A stretch of 64,000 bases of DNA, taken from NCBI GenBank assembly GCA_037783545.1, contig JBBELK010000305.1, forward strand, positions 1,054,001 through 1,118,000. Reading direction: 5' to 3'. This stretch comes from Henricia sp. BOLD:AAB3569 (lineage: Eukaryota > Echinodermata > Asteroidea > Spinulosida > Echinasteridae). The notes beneath the pieces are model-generated. The model did not search any database and was not told the origin of the DNA. It was given only the letters and a program-made list of their open reading frames with translations. The position numbers and the translations under genes are program-made. Below, piece by piece: positions 10,650 to 20,742 of the stretch. Numbering within the stretch: position 1 is the stretch's first letter; the number at the start of each line of letters is the position of its first letter.

Positions 10650-10771
10650 TTTAACGGAGGCGGTCTTGAGTGTTTTTCAACCAAGGCAGCCACGGTGGAC
10701 CTCAAGTGGTCTAGTTTCCGGTTAAAAGAGTACAGGCCCTTGCCAACTTGCCTTGCACCAAAGGAACACAT
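10650..10771 (-). CDS. ATXN7: ATXN7 exon G: conserved VGKGLYSFN block
   Basis: Acceptor cccctag before 10771, donor TTAAA|gtaaga at 10649. The 40 codons (residues 544-583) read MCSFGARQVGKGLYSFNRKL and then an amphipathic segment DHLRSTVAALVEKH. The GKGLY-F-N-L pattern is shared by ataxin-7 and ATXN7L1/L2, where it lies C-terminal to SCA7; its function is not established. It was found because exons F and H are out of phase with each other: inserting this exon repairs both junctions, which supports all three calls. The leading Met is internal, not a start. Confidence 0.92.
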
Positions 10772-10881
10772 CTAGGGGAGAAATATTAAGTTTATTGTAA
10801 AAAAAATAAATAGCGGCAGCAAATAAATTGCCAAGGACCGGAAGACATACAACTGATTTTAAAAATTGGGAAATGAAGGTT

Positions 10882-11320
10882 GGTCTTTCCACAGTAAAGG
10901 GGGCATTTTGGCAACACAGACCATATTTTCCAGAAAATACCTTTGTCTGGTCTCAAAATAAAAGAAATAAGTTTAAGTTGTTCTGAAGAGATAACTTAGG
11001 CCCAAAACGGGTTACAAATAGTGTGACAACATGCCTTTCTAAAAACCCCGTGTACAAATTTCCAATATGTGCTCGTAACTTGGACGGCCTAAAAATGTAA
11101 CACAAGTGTCTGTCCCGGTTACGAGCGTATATTGGAAATTTGTACACAGGTTTTTTTAGAAAGGCATGTTGTCACACTATTTGTAACCCTTTTGGGGCCC
11201 AAGTTATCTCTTCAGAACAACTGAATCTTATTTCTTTTATTTTGAGAGCAGACAAAGGTATTTTCTGGAAAATATGGTCTGTGTTGCCAAAATAAATGCC
11301 CCCTTTACCGTGGAAAGACT
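10882..11320. mobile_element. Foldback family C, copy 1
   Basis: A 440-bp palindrome: ggtctttccacagtaaaggg at the left end and CCTTTACCGTGGAAAGAC at the right. The arms share AATATGGTCTGTGTTG, TCTTCAGAACAA, GTGTGACAACATGCCTTTCT and a TTTCCAATAT centre. Two other copies lie at 41317-41753 and 19258-19694. Noncoding. Confidence 0.8.
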
Positions 11321-11922
11321 CAAGTACAAGTACGTGTATAGTAAACAACAATAGGTAGGTTTGCACTCAAGTTCCAAAGTATTGGTGCTGTTCCATTGTC
11401 TGATCAGACCTGCAGACCATGGCAAATCCCCATGGTCAAATGTGAAACAGCATGCGAGAGGAGAGGTTGGGAGGGAAAAAAAGTTAGCAAAATTTCACGG
11501 CGCTTGTTAGCAGAAGGTATAAAACCTTTATCACGGTGCAGCCATCTTCCCTTTTTCCCTATTAAAATGAACGTAACCAAATCGAGGCTTGCAAGAAAAA
11601 AAGTTTCGCCCCATTTTGAAATTGTTTATTGTGTGCATCACAATGACACGCATAGTGTGATCAAGAAAACGTGCAGCGCAGACAGTGATTCTCAACAACG
11701 GAAGATTACACACGCTATTGGGCAGTTGCACAGATGCACCGATGGCGCCCGACTTGTACTATGGAGAACAAGGCAAAGATGGACGCACTGTGATAAAGGT
11801 CAATTGCTTAGTAAATGTTTGCGCTTAGTAGAAGGACCAATCAAATGTAATATAGATGGCAAGTGATTTAAGCTGGTAACTTGTTTTGCTATTAAATTGC
11901 ATTTGTTTTTGGTGTGTTGAAG

Positions 11923-12330
11923 GGGTAATTCCCCAAATTAGGGGTCCAAAAGTATGACATGCTTTTTAAGATTTCCAAGTGTTTTTAGTGATTGAAAGTG
12001 GTTTCCAAGTAAAAAATAATAATTTTTATTTCAACAAATGCCACTTAAATTTAATGTTTGTGTGTAGATATGGCACCAAGATTAATGCAAACTCATTCTA
12101 CAGCCAATTTTCATTGGCGTAGGTAACCCGGGACACCAAACTCCTATTCAAATTGTAAGCCTTTATGATCCTTTGTCAGGAATCAGAGAGCAAAAGAAAA
12201 TGATGCTGTCCCCCATAATCACAGGCCACAGTCCATTACTGAGAATTTGTGAGTGGTGATTTTTGAAGCAGAGAGTGTCGTACGTAACTGGGACACCACA
12301 AATTGTTTACCCCTAATTTTGGGAATTACC
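11923..12330 (+). mobile_element. Element D, copy 1
   Basis: Ends in inverted repeats GGGTAATTCCCC.AAATTAGGGGT / CCCCTAATTTTGGGAATTACC. The interior shares TAGATATGGCACCAAGATTAA, ACTCATTCTACAGCCAATTT and CCGGGACACCAAACTCCTAT (as its complement) with copy 2. About 408 bp, no coding capacity. Confidence 0.8.
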
Positions 12331-12568
12331 AAAGAAAATTCACAAATTGGACCCTGGTAAAGTGACCTTAGTAAAGACAGAACTGTCAATTCTCCCAGTT
12401 TTTGCTGAAGACTCCCGGGAAAAAAACAAAAACAAAACAAAACAGTCAATCTCCTGACCAACGACGCATCTAAAAATCGTCCTAGATCGTCAGTAGACAC
12501 CAAGGTATTTTAATCTTCCACAGATCCCCTTCTTCTCTCCCCTTCTTCTCTCCCAAGACAATTGACAG

Positions 12569-12590
12569 CTCTCTCTCTCTCTCTCTCTCT
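12569..12590 (+). repeat. (CT)n microsatellite
   Basis: Eleven CT units just inside intron 6 beyond the exon F donor, immediately followed by AGAGGGCGC. On the transcript strand it reads (AG)n. Confidence 0.95.
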
Positions 12591-12608
12591 AGAGGGCGCC
12601 AGACTTAC

Positions 12609-12813
12609 TGCCACTGGTCTCGGGTGATGATGTGAGCAGGAGTAATCAGAGGCTTCTCTCTCCGCGGGATTTTTGTCTCCAGCATCCCCTAGCTTAGCTT
12701 GACTGCCGACAGTACCGGTGCCAGTCTCAGTCACCGACGGTTTACTCGTGGGTGATGAGGAGCCTTCAGGGGTAGGGGAAGAACCTCTAGGGCTGCAAGG
12801 AGGCAGGCTAGTT
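12609..12813 (-). CDS. ATXN7: ATXN7 exon F: Ser/Pro/Thr-rich linker
   Basis: Acceptor atcacccag before 12813, donor GTGGCA|gtaagt at 12608. One base completes Lys475; 68 codons follow (residues 476-543), with sequence such as SLPPCSPRGSSPTPEGSSSP and a His-rich end (SHHHPRPVA). No domain is recognised. A (CT)n microsatellite begins about 18 bases beyond the donor in the intron. Assigned by open frame, good splice sites and phase on both sides rather than by homology. Confidence 0.83.
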
Positions 12814-12984
12814 CTGGGTGATGGAACAGAATGCATGCAGAATTGGTAAAAACTATTAGAACACATGGTCAAGAGAAATAACATGATAAAAACAAAATAT
12901 TTATGAGAAAGTAGGTAATAATGTGGATATTTATGTAGCGCACATATCACATTCTGCTTTTAATAGCATTCCTTAGTGAAACAG

Positions 12985-13073
12985 GTGTGAAACGATGCTG
13001 GGTTAAAAATTCACATTTCAACCCGGGGCAGTCTCGGGGTTCGCCCCGCGGGTTGAGAGGCGTAGTGTGAAAA
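12985..13073. mobile_element. Small CGGGGTT foldback, related to 35912-36912
   Basis: Bounded by GTGTGAAACGATGCTGGGTT and a closing TAGTGTGAAA; the centre is AACCCGGGG...CCCCGCGGGTTG. The larger element at 35912 has the same GTTTCA / TAGTGTGAAAC boundary and repeated CTCCGGGTTA motifs, so this looks like an internally deleted relative. Confidence 0.5.
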
Positions 13074-13244
13074 AGTCTCTTGACTTCTTGTTTTCTTCAA
13101 AAGGTGCCACTTCAGGTGGAATAACTCACTTAATAGGTAAGATACTCGGTCATTGCAATGCATAGTTCCGATTGATATTGTTGCTATGCCTCACACGCTA
13201 TCGTCAAAATGTCTACACACACTGCACAAACCAATGGGACTTTC

Positions 13245-13356
13245 AACGGAAAGCACAGATTCATAGGAGAAAACTCAAAGGTATTTATGTTTCAGGGTCG
13301 ACAATTATCTTAGAACACACTGAGTAAAGGGCCAGTAATACAGGGATGTCATATAT
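13245..13356 (+). repeat. Repeat E, copy 1
   Basis: Inverted match to 46733-46850: TTTATGTTTCAGGGTCGACA, CTCAGTGTGT/ACACACTGAGTAAAGG and ACAGGGATGTCATATAT are shared. Conservation over about 110 bp; no obvious ends. Confidence 0.7.
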
Positions 13357-13636
13357 CATGAAATACGTGCTTTCGTACCTTTGAACAGTGAAACGCCCGG
13401 CCTTGAAACCAAAAATTCACCCGGATCACCGCATACAACACTGTACAAACTGTATGTTGTTGTGTGGCAATGCACTTTGACCTATGTGGGCGATGTCTGC
13501 TTGATTGACAGGTCGGAACTATGCATTGATACAATAGGCCTTTAGTGCACATTTTCATTGCAAAAGAAATGGAATTGAATCCAAGTGGAATCCCAATTTA
13601 TAGATGATATCAAAAGCTGGACACTATTGTACTTAC

Positions 13637-14055
13637 TTGACGGGAAGAACTGAGTTGAGGTTGAACGACCTGGTGGGTCCTGGCACAGGCATTATCTTCA
13701 GAAACATCGAGTGCTGTTTGGCGCCCAATTCAGACTTGATGTTATGCAAACTACTAATGGTCTGTGGCCTGGGACTCAGCATTTTGGGTGTCGTGGCTTT
13801 TGGCGTCAGGGCCTTGATCGTAGCAGCTTTGGGCGTGTTTGGGCGGGACGAGGCTGCTTTAGGCGTGGCAGGCCTGGTATTGCCTTGAGTTGTTGCAGAG
13901 TTCGCTGCGCTTAAAGCTGTCATTGCTGATGATACTGTTGTTTGGGATGCTGATTTCTTCGGTAATGTGGGATTATTAGCTTTGTGTTCGGCTAGGAGTT
14001 CGTCGAATGGTTTCCGTCTTCCCTTTACAGCTCTCCGTAATGATAAGGCGTGAGT
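13637..14055 (-). CDS. ATXN7: ATXN7 exon E: rest of SCA7 domain and Thr/Ala/Pro tail
   Basis: Acceptor ctcttgtcag before 14055, donor GTCAA|gtaagt at 13636. The exon opens THALSLRRAVKGRRKPFDELL, the second half of SCA7: the His ligand (His337) and the basic helix RRAVKGRRKPFDELLAEHK typical of ataxin-7 proteins. Residues up to 474 are Thr/Ala/Pro-rich with repeated TPKA units (about six TPKA/TPKM-like copies), then a more ordered segment (SELGAKQHSMFLKIMPVPGP). Ends in phase 2, matching exon F. Confidence 0.94.
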
Positions 14056-14247
14056 CTGACAAGAGTATCAACAATTTAAAGTTAAATTTCAGGATTGGAA
14101 AATTGTTATAAATGGCGTTATCTCCATGTGTGATTGAGGATGTGCATGATAAAACCAACCTTTGTGATAAAACCAACCTTATCTACATGTACTACGTGTC
14201 AAAAAAAACATGTCCTACTTTTAATCTTAAATAACTTTGTCATTTTA

Positions 14248-14684
14248 CAACGGATTTAAACCAGAATTTCACATCATGTAAATGAGGCCCGACAAATTTT
14301 ATTGAATGAGTTTCATCAGTTTTGTCCAAAAGGTTAAGAATTAAATGCCATACGAAAAACAAGTCAACTTCAGAATTCGCTGTTTTCGACTTGGCTTCCT
14401 TCAATGTCAATACGTTGCTGGAGACGGTGGTGGAATGTGTATGCTGAGCCGAAAGCTTCTAAGAAAAGGCAATATCACTCCAAATGTTACGCAAACCATC
14501 TCGATCATTTCGCGCAATTCATCAAGAGGTGCAAAGGGACCTCAGACATAGACAATTTTCTTGACAATGGCGGATGGCGAATTCTTAAATTTAGGTATTT
14601 TTAAATCTCAACCTCTTGGACAAAACTGATGAAATTTGTCAGGCCTTGCTTACATGATGTGAAATTTTGGTTTAAATCCGTTGC
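14248..14684. mobile_element. Foldback in SCA7 intron
   Basis: Arms of about 90 bp: ACAACGGATTTAAACCAGAA and TTTCACATCATGTAA at the left, TTACATGATGTGAAATTTTG and GGTTTAAATCCGTTG at the right, with inner GATGAAACTC / TTTTGTCCAAAAGGTT matches. The loop is unrelated sequence. Confidence 0.72.
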
Positions 14685-14767
14685 ATGTGCATGTGCACGT
14701 GCACTAGACTGATCGCACACACAACCAGTATAACACGATGCCCAGAGTGCATACGTATACATGTACG

Positions 14768-14998
14768 CGACCGACTGAGAACGAAGAGACAAGTTTAGAA
14801 TAAGTCACAAACAATCATTTTGAAACTCCTCGTCAAGACCGGCAAAACGCACATGTGGATTTTCATGTTTTTTGGAAGACGTGGTACATTTGACGGAGCT
14901 GAAATGTCTTCAGATACATGTAGGTTTTGTGATGTCCTTCTTTTGATTTATAATGGTTTTGCTCCCAGAATCGCTCAAAAACAGATCATAGGGCCTTT
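14768..14998 (+). repeat. Repeat G, copy 1 (right half)
   Basis: Shares GACTGAGAACGAA, GATTTTCATG-TTTTTT, ACGTGGTACATTTGAC, TGATTTATAATGGTTTT and AGAATCGCTCAAAAACAGAT with 55980-56206. Ends TAGGGCCTTT like the terminus of that element. Confidence 0.7.
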
Positions 14999-15169
14999 CA
15001 CATTGAATTTCCTTGCCAATAATGTACAAGATGATTACTTTTGCCACACATAAACCAAATGTAGGGTAAAAAGGGTCTCAAATATAGGGTAAAAAGGGTC
15101 TCCAATGTCGCACGGACACCCCCTCCCAACTTCATAGAATGACCTATTTATCTATTCCTGTCAACCCAC

Positions 15170-15252
15170 CTTGCAAGTTAGGGACCGTGTACACTGCCTC
15201 TGGTCAGCGTCAACCCATACACCACAGTGCTTGTTAACATCAAACTCTCGAT
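15170..15252 (-). CDS. ATXN7: ATXN7 exon D: first part of SCA7 domain
   Basis: Short 83-nt exon. Acceptor tttcttag before 15252, donor AAG|gtgggt at 15169. Two bases complete Asp308, then 27 codons read REFDVNKHCGVWVDADQRQC followed by TRSLTCK. This supplies Cys317, Cys328 and Cys334 of the SCA7 zinc site; His337 follows on exon E. The spacing C-X10-C-X5-C-X2-H equals the reported ataxin-7 SCA7 motif. It matters because it is far too short for an ORF scan yet decides the gene's identity. Confidence 0.94.
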
Positions 15253-16041
15253 CTAAGAAAGAAAAACCAGGAAATGTATGTGTACCAGAAGTACTCGGAT
15301 AAGTAAGATTCGTTTAATATAATAATATAATATATAATATAAGTCAGATTTTCATTTATTAGTGGACAAAAATTGCTCGGAACACAAGTATGTTTTACCT
15401 TGTTCACCATTAGGATGGAATGGAATTTGTTTTTGATATACGTGTACATTGTATTTATAACAACAGTTGCTTAGTGTAGGACAATCAAACCCTCTGTGGT
15501 CGAGTGGTTAAGACATTTGCCTTGTATGCAGGTTGTCATGGGTTCGAGTCCTACACCAAGCACGCTAAGAGTTTTCAGCATGTTCTCGGGAAAAGCACTA
15601 CAGTGTATAAACTACATTGTGTATGGTCATAAAACCAAAATTTACATGTTCTATATTTCTTCATTCCAGTTTATATGGGGATTTCGGGAATTTTAGGAAT
15701 TTTCCTGTTTAAAAACTTTTTTTGGGGCCCTCTTGACGTGTTTGGAGCACTGATTTCTGTAAAGCAGGTGATCTTAGTGGCAAAAAGTGGTTCACGCTTA
15801 CGCCCTCATAAAAATAGACTGGTGCAGAACACATGCAGAAGGCGTGTGCCGAAGGCATGCATGGTCCGTGCATTAGCACTGCTCTGTGTATGCAGGCATG
15901 TACGTACGTGTATGGTTTAAAAAGGTGTACCGGTATATAATGGACTTGACTGCAATACTAGTATCTGGGGTAAAGCCCAAGATCTTTTGAGACAAAAGCA
16001 ATTTTTTTTAAAAACAAATTTGAACACCGTGAGAAACAAAC
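15253..16041 (-). other. ATXN7 intron 3
   Basis: 789 bp. Contains a tRNA-derived SINE (15490-15615). TA-rich sequence at 15310-15345; otherwise no feature. Confidence 0.65.
15490..15615 (+). mobile_element. tRNA-derived SINE, family X1 copy 1
   Basis: Pol III box A TGGTCGAGTGG (15498-15508) and box B GGTTCGAGTCC (15541-15551) with about 33 bases between them. The downstream body has GCTAAGAGTTTTC and GTTCTCGGGAAAAGCAC, shared with 54738-54880. The acceptor stem does not close, so it is a SINE rather than a working tRNA. Confidence 0.72.
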
Positions 16042-16474
16042 CTTTGCACAGTATGTTTTTCTTTGGGGACAGCTTTTTGTTCTTTTTTGTGTGGACGGTT
16101 GGGGCTGGTGCCAACTTGAGCAGATTGGCAGGAGCTGGCTGAATCAGCGGTGGCTGGACAAGAGTTGGCTTGACAGCCTGCATAACGCTGGTGGGAACTG
16201 GTGCTAACTGGACCATGGCGGTCTGAACCGGTTTAGCTGCCTGTTGGGTGATTATCGTTTGCTGCTGGTGTTGTAGCTGCTGGTTGAGACTGGGAGCACA
16301 CTGTGCCGGTACTGACGCCAATTCTACCATCGTTGTTTGCGGTTGGTTGCTTGCTAGCGAGACCGGGGAAACACCCATGGCTTGCACGCTTGCGTCTTGG
16401 GTCTGCTGGGGTGACATTCTTTCTAGTCTCACCACAGGGAGGTTAGGAATCACTAAATTTGATATGAGTGTGTC
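16042..16474 (-). CDS. ATXN7: ATXN7 exon C: Gln/Pro/Val-rich linker before SCA7
   Basis: Acceptor ttatacag before 16474 (DTLISNL...), chosen over a downstream tttag because only this one keeps phase 0 with exon B. Donor is AAAG|gtttgt at 16041, leaving one base. The 144 codons (residues 164-307) contain VVRLERMSP, comparable to the short KLE/VKLE motif of vertebrate ataxin-7 linkers, then Gln-rich sequence (NQQLQHQQQ) with repeated ALVQLAPVP-like segments, and a basic cluster KKNKKLSPKK near the end that could serve as a nuclear localisation signal (inference). The donor gtttgt is weaker than the others in this gene. Confidence 0.9.
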
Positions 16475-17477
16475 CTGTATAATTGCACAGAAGAAATCAA
16501 AATTGTATGTTATAGTCAATAGATCGTTCTGGTAACTGCAGTCTCCTTCCCGCTGTACAATCCACCTAGGGCTGGGTGGGGTGGGGGGATTCTAGAGCAT
16601 AAATTACGGTATGTGTTTCTGCTAAAAGCCTCAACAATAGTTGGGACTGATGGCGTAGTGGGGACATACATGTAACACAATATTTTTGAATTGACGACAA
16701 AATGTAATGGCATAGCAACCGCACAAAATGGACAATTCAATTACTGGAAGCAAGTTCCCAACTCTAGATAACCCACTCCAATTCAATTTTGAGCAGTCTT
16801 GGAAAGAGTCTCCGTCTATTTGAGTCTCAAATCAAGTCAAAATACCTTTGAGTTTCAATTCAAGTCAGTTGACATTAAGGTATGTTTGTCAAGTCATGTA
16901 AGTCAAATAGTCGTCACCGTAAATTTGTTCGAGCTAATTTAAAAATTAGTCTGCTCGAACATGCAGACATGTTTTAAACCAAGCTTAGATTTTTGACGTT
17001 TCTGAAATACAAATTTCATTCCCAGAATAGCCAAAATAACATATTGCATGGCAATTTTATTACATGCACATTTCATTACAGGCAAACTTGAGTCAAAAAC
17101 GTCTGAGTCAAGTCAAGTCATTTCCATCAATAATCGAGTCTAAGTAAAGTCATTGTACATGTACATGCGCAGCAGTGACTTCAGTCCAAGTCAAGTTATT
17201 CATGCTTGGAGACTAGAGTTAAACCAAAATGGATGCATTACCAGTAATACATGTACATGTAAATTCTGAAAATGTTCACAGACAATGAATGCACAGGTCT
17301 AGGTATGCAGAAGACAATAATGTTGCACACAGCACTTCAACTGCATAACCTTACTGTACATGTACATGTACTGGTATGTTGTGAATTACATTTGCATATA
17401 AATAAATCTTAATGCTATACTACGCTTTTTTAAGCATAAAATAAACATGTATTAAGTGTTAAGAAAAACTTTTTAAG

Positions 17478-17888
17478 GCCTGTCCGGATTGGACTTTTTT
17501 TTGGAAAAACTTACCGAGACGATGAGTACTTTTCCAATTTTAAGTCCAATGCGGACAGCCTACCGGTAGGACGTTTTCCTCTCAGTAACTTTTCCCGAGT
17601 CCAGCGGTTACTTTTCCTGGCCAACTTCTGCCCAGAAAAAGTTCCCAGGTAACTTTTCCAGAGACGAAAAGTCCAATGCGGACACAGCGAGTCGGTAAAA
17701 GCACTCTGGAAGCGTACGTCTGGGCCGTGAAGGTCAAACTGCGAAGAGACACTGCGCATGCTCTTCCACGGTCTCGGTAAAATTTTACTGTGTCAAAAAG
17801 TCCAAATGCGGACAGCAGTAAAAATTTAGACTTTTTTCATTTTACCATTGTCTCGGTAAAACATAAAACAAGTCCAATGCGGACACAG
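17478..17888. mobile_element. Element I, copy 1 (CTGTCCGCATTGGAC termini)
   Basis: Ends ggcctgtccggattggactt and AAGTCCAATGCGGACACAG, inverted. Repeated CGGTAAAA / TTTTCC blocks and AAGTCCAATGCGGACA are distributed on both halves, giving a multi-hairpin MITE of about 410 bp. Copy 2 is at 33469-34153. Confidence 0.78.
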
Positions 17889-18497
17889 CTACATGTAATA
17901 GGCAAACCCTTGAAACTGAAGTTCTACAATGTATGTCAAATATATAGCAGCGGCCTAAAAACCTCTTTTTCAGTAAAGGTGGGTAACACAAACAAGTTAA
18001 AGGTCAGAAATGATACATGTGTACCCTATTGTAGATTAAAAACAGGTAATTGGAAATCCTGTAACTAATTGTTTTCAGGTACATGCCTTGACCAAACAGC
18101 TGAAAATGGGATACGTAAACATCACATGGACATGTGCTCTTGAGTGTACGAGGGATACTGTACATACATGTAGCTAATGCTGTAACCAAACCGGTCCGAA
18201 CCGAACTTTTCCTTCAGTTTGGCAGTGGTTCGGAAAATTTACTTTTATGCGCTCTGCACATTTTTCTGCAACATAAATGTCAGCCTTTCTTCGCTGAGGA
18301 AGCAGGCACTTCAGTGTGATATTCTATTTTATCAATGAGTATATTGTGCAAAGTACAATGTGGCAGCTACGGTTAGGACCCACAGACCCCAGAGTCAAAT
18401 TTGCCACATTTTTGGTCCATGTATTTCTTGGCTCTTATTCTCTGGTTCTTTACATACATAAATACTGTACAAGACCATTGCACAGAGGACACGTGAA

Positions 18498-18805
18498 GGC
18501 TATGGAAACATTCCTTGATGCTTAATCCACAGTAAACATTTCTTTCTCAATGCAAATAATTCCTGATTACCACAAACAATTCCTGATCGCTTTAGACATT
18601 TTCAGATAACTACATTTCTTTCTCCAATCTTTCCAGACTGCCCCAATACTAGTGTTGGATCAAAATGAAATCTCATCCATCCTGTACTTTAATGACCTCA
18701 AACCAGTATCTCGGTGACATTTTGAAAAGCACCAGTAGACCACTACATCTTCAGCAGGACCAGTAGAGTTCTCTATAAATGACCAGCATGAATTTCGACG
18801 CCTAC
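18498..18805 (-). repeat. Repeat U, copy 1
   Basis: Inverted counterpart of 59970-60414. Shared blocks: TATGGAAACATTC, TTAATCCACAGT, TTCAGATAACTACATTTCTT, TTGGATCAAAA and ACCAGTAGAGTTCTCT. Confidence 0.7.
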
Positions 18806-19238
18806 ATTGTACATGTATTAATTAGCAAAGATCAGTGTGCCGAGCTAATTATAATTTTGTGTGCCCTCAAATGTTTTTTTAAAAGAGAGAGTTGAAGGCT
18901 GAACGAGTGTGATCTAGTGTAGACATTCCCAATCATCATGATGTGGGGTATTTTATCTTTCAACTGTAGGTAATTTTGACAATCTAGCTCGTAATAGTGG
19001 CCCTATTTTGCCAAGCAGCGTATTGGCCTTTTTCAAAAATGGACACAAGTGGAAATTGGTGAATAAAAGTGATGGACTACCCCAGTCAAATTGAATAGAA
19101 TTGTAAAGATCAGACTTGTAAGAGTGTTAAGTTATGTCTTTTTGGCCGAATAAGAATAAGAATGATTTTTGAATACATGTACATGTATTAGGCATTTAGC
19201 ATTGTCCTCTATGGGGCTCGATTCAGTGAGGTGCACGC

Positions 19239-20196
19239 CTAAGGCGCGAGGTCAAAATGGGTCTGTCCACAGTAATGGGGTACATTTCTGTAACATTCAA
19301 GATCTCAGGTCCCAGTTCACTTCAAATGTCTTAATTTTATCTTTAAATTATCAAGCTAAACTGCGGAAATAACTTTTTCACCAAGGAGTAAGAAAAATAG
19401 TCCTACAACATACATTTGTGAAAACCTCGTGCACAAATTTTCCTATTACGCATGTAACAAAGACGGAAAAAAATGTCACAACATTGTCTGTCCACGTTAC
19501 CTACGTAATAGGAAAATTTGTACACTTGCTTTTCAAAAATGTATGTTGTGGCAGCAATTTCTTTCCTTTTTAGGCAAAAGTTATCTCCTGAGAACAAAAC
19601 AAGGACATTTCTTTAATTCTGAGATAAACTAAAGGCATCTAAAAGGAATTATTGACCTATTTTTCAAATGTACCCCATTACTGTGGACTGACCCAAATAG
19701 AAACGGTCTGTATACCGGTAAACGATTCGAGTTAATCCCTCTTCAAATCGTTTCTCTGTTGACAGAAACCCGTGTGCCGGTTTGTAGGAAACCGTTTCCA
19801 ACTTGCTGGGTTGGTTGATGATTGACAGGTTTACAACTAGCCGCCTGCAAGAAGGGAACAAAAGGCTACTACTGGCCGACGACTTCAAAGGGAGCCGCCT
19901 GACCCTCCAGCCAGGCGCACCCCGGGGCATGAATGGGTTGTGGTTAAACACCCTTGTTCGGGCGGTCACGTGATAAACAGTGGCAGCAAGTCAGCCAGGA
20001 GTAGTCACACCATGGCCCGTAATCCAATAAGCTCTCTATTGTTCAGCGAACGTGGGCTGGGTTGAATATTGCAAATTATCTATCATCTGGCCAGACAAGT
20101 TGAATCGTTTGCTTGTTCACTGAAACCCGTGCAATGGTGTATCGTTTATGTACCGTTTCCCGGTATAAGACCGTTTCTATTTTGACCTTGCGCCTA
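19239..20196. mobile_element. Composite foldback: C copy 3 plus a CCGTTTC element
   Basis: The outermost TAAGGCGCGAGGTCAAAAT (19240) is matched by ATTTTGACCTTGCGCCTA (20178-20195), enclosing foldback C copy 3 and an adjoining element 19695-20182. That element has AAATAGAAACGGTCTGTATA / TATAAGACCGTTTCTATTTT ends. Either two elements landed side by side within one older element, or this is a single larger transposon. Confidence 0.55.
19258..19694. mobile_element. Foldback family C, diverged copy 3
   Basis: Same architecture as copies 1 and 2 with strong divergence: ends gggtctgtccacagtaatgg / ccattactgtggactgaccc, arms with AACATACATTT and AAATTTTCCTATTACG around the centre. Length is nearly the same, which supports homology. 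It is the outer-left part of a composite structure, 19239-20196. Confidence 0.68.
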
Positions 20197-20332
20197 AAGC
20201 CAGCAAACTGTTTCCCTGTGCTTTAGCAATAGCGTTTCAGATTACGAGCGAAAGTTTAAGCTCAGTTACCCTGGAAACTGATGTAACACTCTAGTAGTCT
20301 ATTCCAAAGATGTCAAAGCGAATCCATTTTAC

Positions 20333-20715
20333 CTGTAAGTCCAAAGGCGAGATTGGTTTGCCGGATGCAACCGGCGATGCACTGTCCCGGCCTCTGGTCG
20401 TCGTATAACCCACGGGCGACCCCTCTCGTTGTGAGACATGACCGGGTAATTGTTTGCTAAGTACTGTGTCAAAGGACGCAGGCGACTGGGGCTGCGCGGA
20501 GGCTACAGCCCGTGGTGAAGACAGTTCAATTTCACCTTCAGCAGTGTCCTTATAATGGTGTAGAGGTATTCTAGATTGCCTGTGCGAATGGTGTTGGTAT
20601 TGCGAGGCTCTCAGAGCGGATGTCGGCCGCGGGATGTGGATTGGAGGCGAGTGCATTATTTCCACTTTGCACGGGACGTCCGGCGGTTTGTCCGGTGGTT
20701 TGCCATGTCGTAATT
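20333..20715 (-). CDS. ATXN7: ATXN7 exon B: completes zinc finger, Pro-rich linker
   Basis: Acceptor tttttcag before 20715 and donor CAG|gtaaaa at 20332. Two leading bases (AA) join the G of exon A to make Glu36, so the junction reads ERHM-ELRHG and supplies the final finger ligand His39. The other 127 codons (residues 37-163) are low complexity: KPPDKPPDVPC, a His-rich stretch (YQHHSHRQSR), then Ser/Pro/Gln-rich sequence ending PISPLDLQ. No other domain is visible. Phase is 0 at the 3' end and matches exon C. Confidence 0.92.
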
Positions 20716-20742
20716 CTGAAAAAGAAAAGGACCATTGTAGAC

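Larger units (their letters stand above)
10772..12608 (-). other. ATXN7 intron 6
   Basis: 1837 bp. Filled by foldback C copy 1 (10882-11320), element D copy 1 (11923-12330) and a (CT)n run (12569-12590). The span 11321-11922 holds no recognisable gene or repeat; 12331-12568 is A-rich near 12420-12445. Confidence 0.7.
12814..13636 (-). other. ATXN7 intron 5
   Basis: 823 bp. It contains a short CCCGGG-rich palindromic remnant (12985-13073) and repeat E (13245-13356). The remainder shows no pattern. Confidence 0.65.
14056..15169 (-). other. ATXN7 intron 4 (inside SCA7)
   Basis: 1114 bp splitting the SCA7 zinc site between Lys335 and Thr336. It contains a foldback (14248-14684) and repeat G copy 1 (14768-14998), plus a direct TAGGGTAAAAAGGGTCTC duplication near 15062-15105. 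Confidence 0.7.
16475..20332 (-). other. ATXN7 intron 2
   Basis: 3858 bp. Holds element I copy 1 (17478-17888), repeat U copy 1 (18498-18805) and the composite foldback 19239-20196. The stretch 16560-17470 has AGTCAAGTCAA-like and ACATGTACATG runs but nothing defined; 17890-18490 and 18810-19230 show no feature. Confidence 0.65.

Noticed and set aside
11396-11866. 156-residue plus-strand ORF in intron 6
   Set aside because: No domain or family recognised, no supporting splice sites, composition like background; not strong enough to list.
15490-15565. Functional tRNA gene
   Set aside because: Box A and box B are good but the acceptor and anticodon stems do not close and the same body follows at 54738, so it is a SINE.
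16042-16459. Exon C starting at the tttag acceptor near 16459
   Set aside because: That acceptor would need a one-base phase from exon B, whose donor leaves phase 0; the upstream ttatacag fits.
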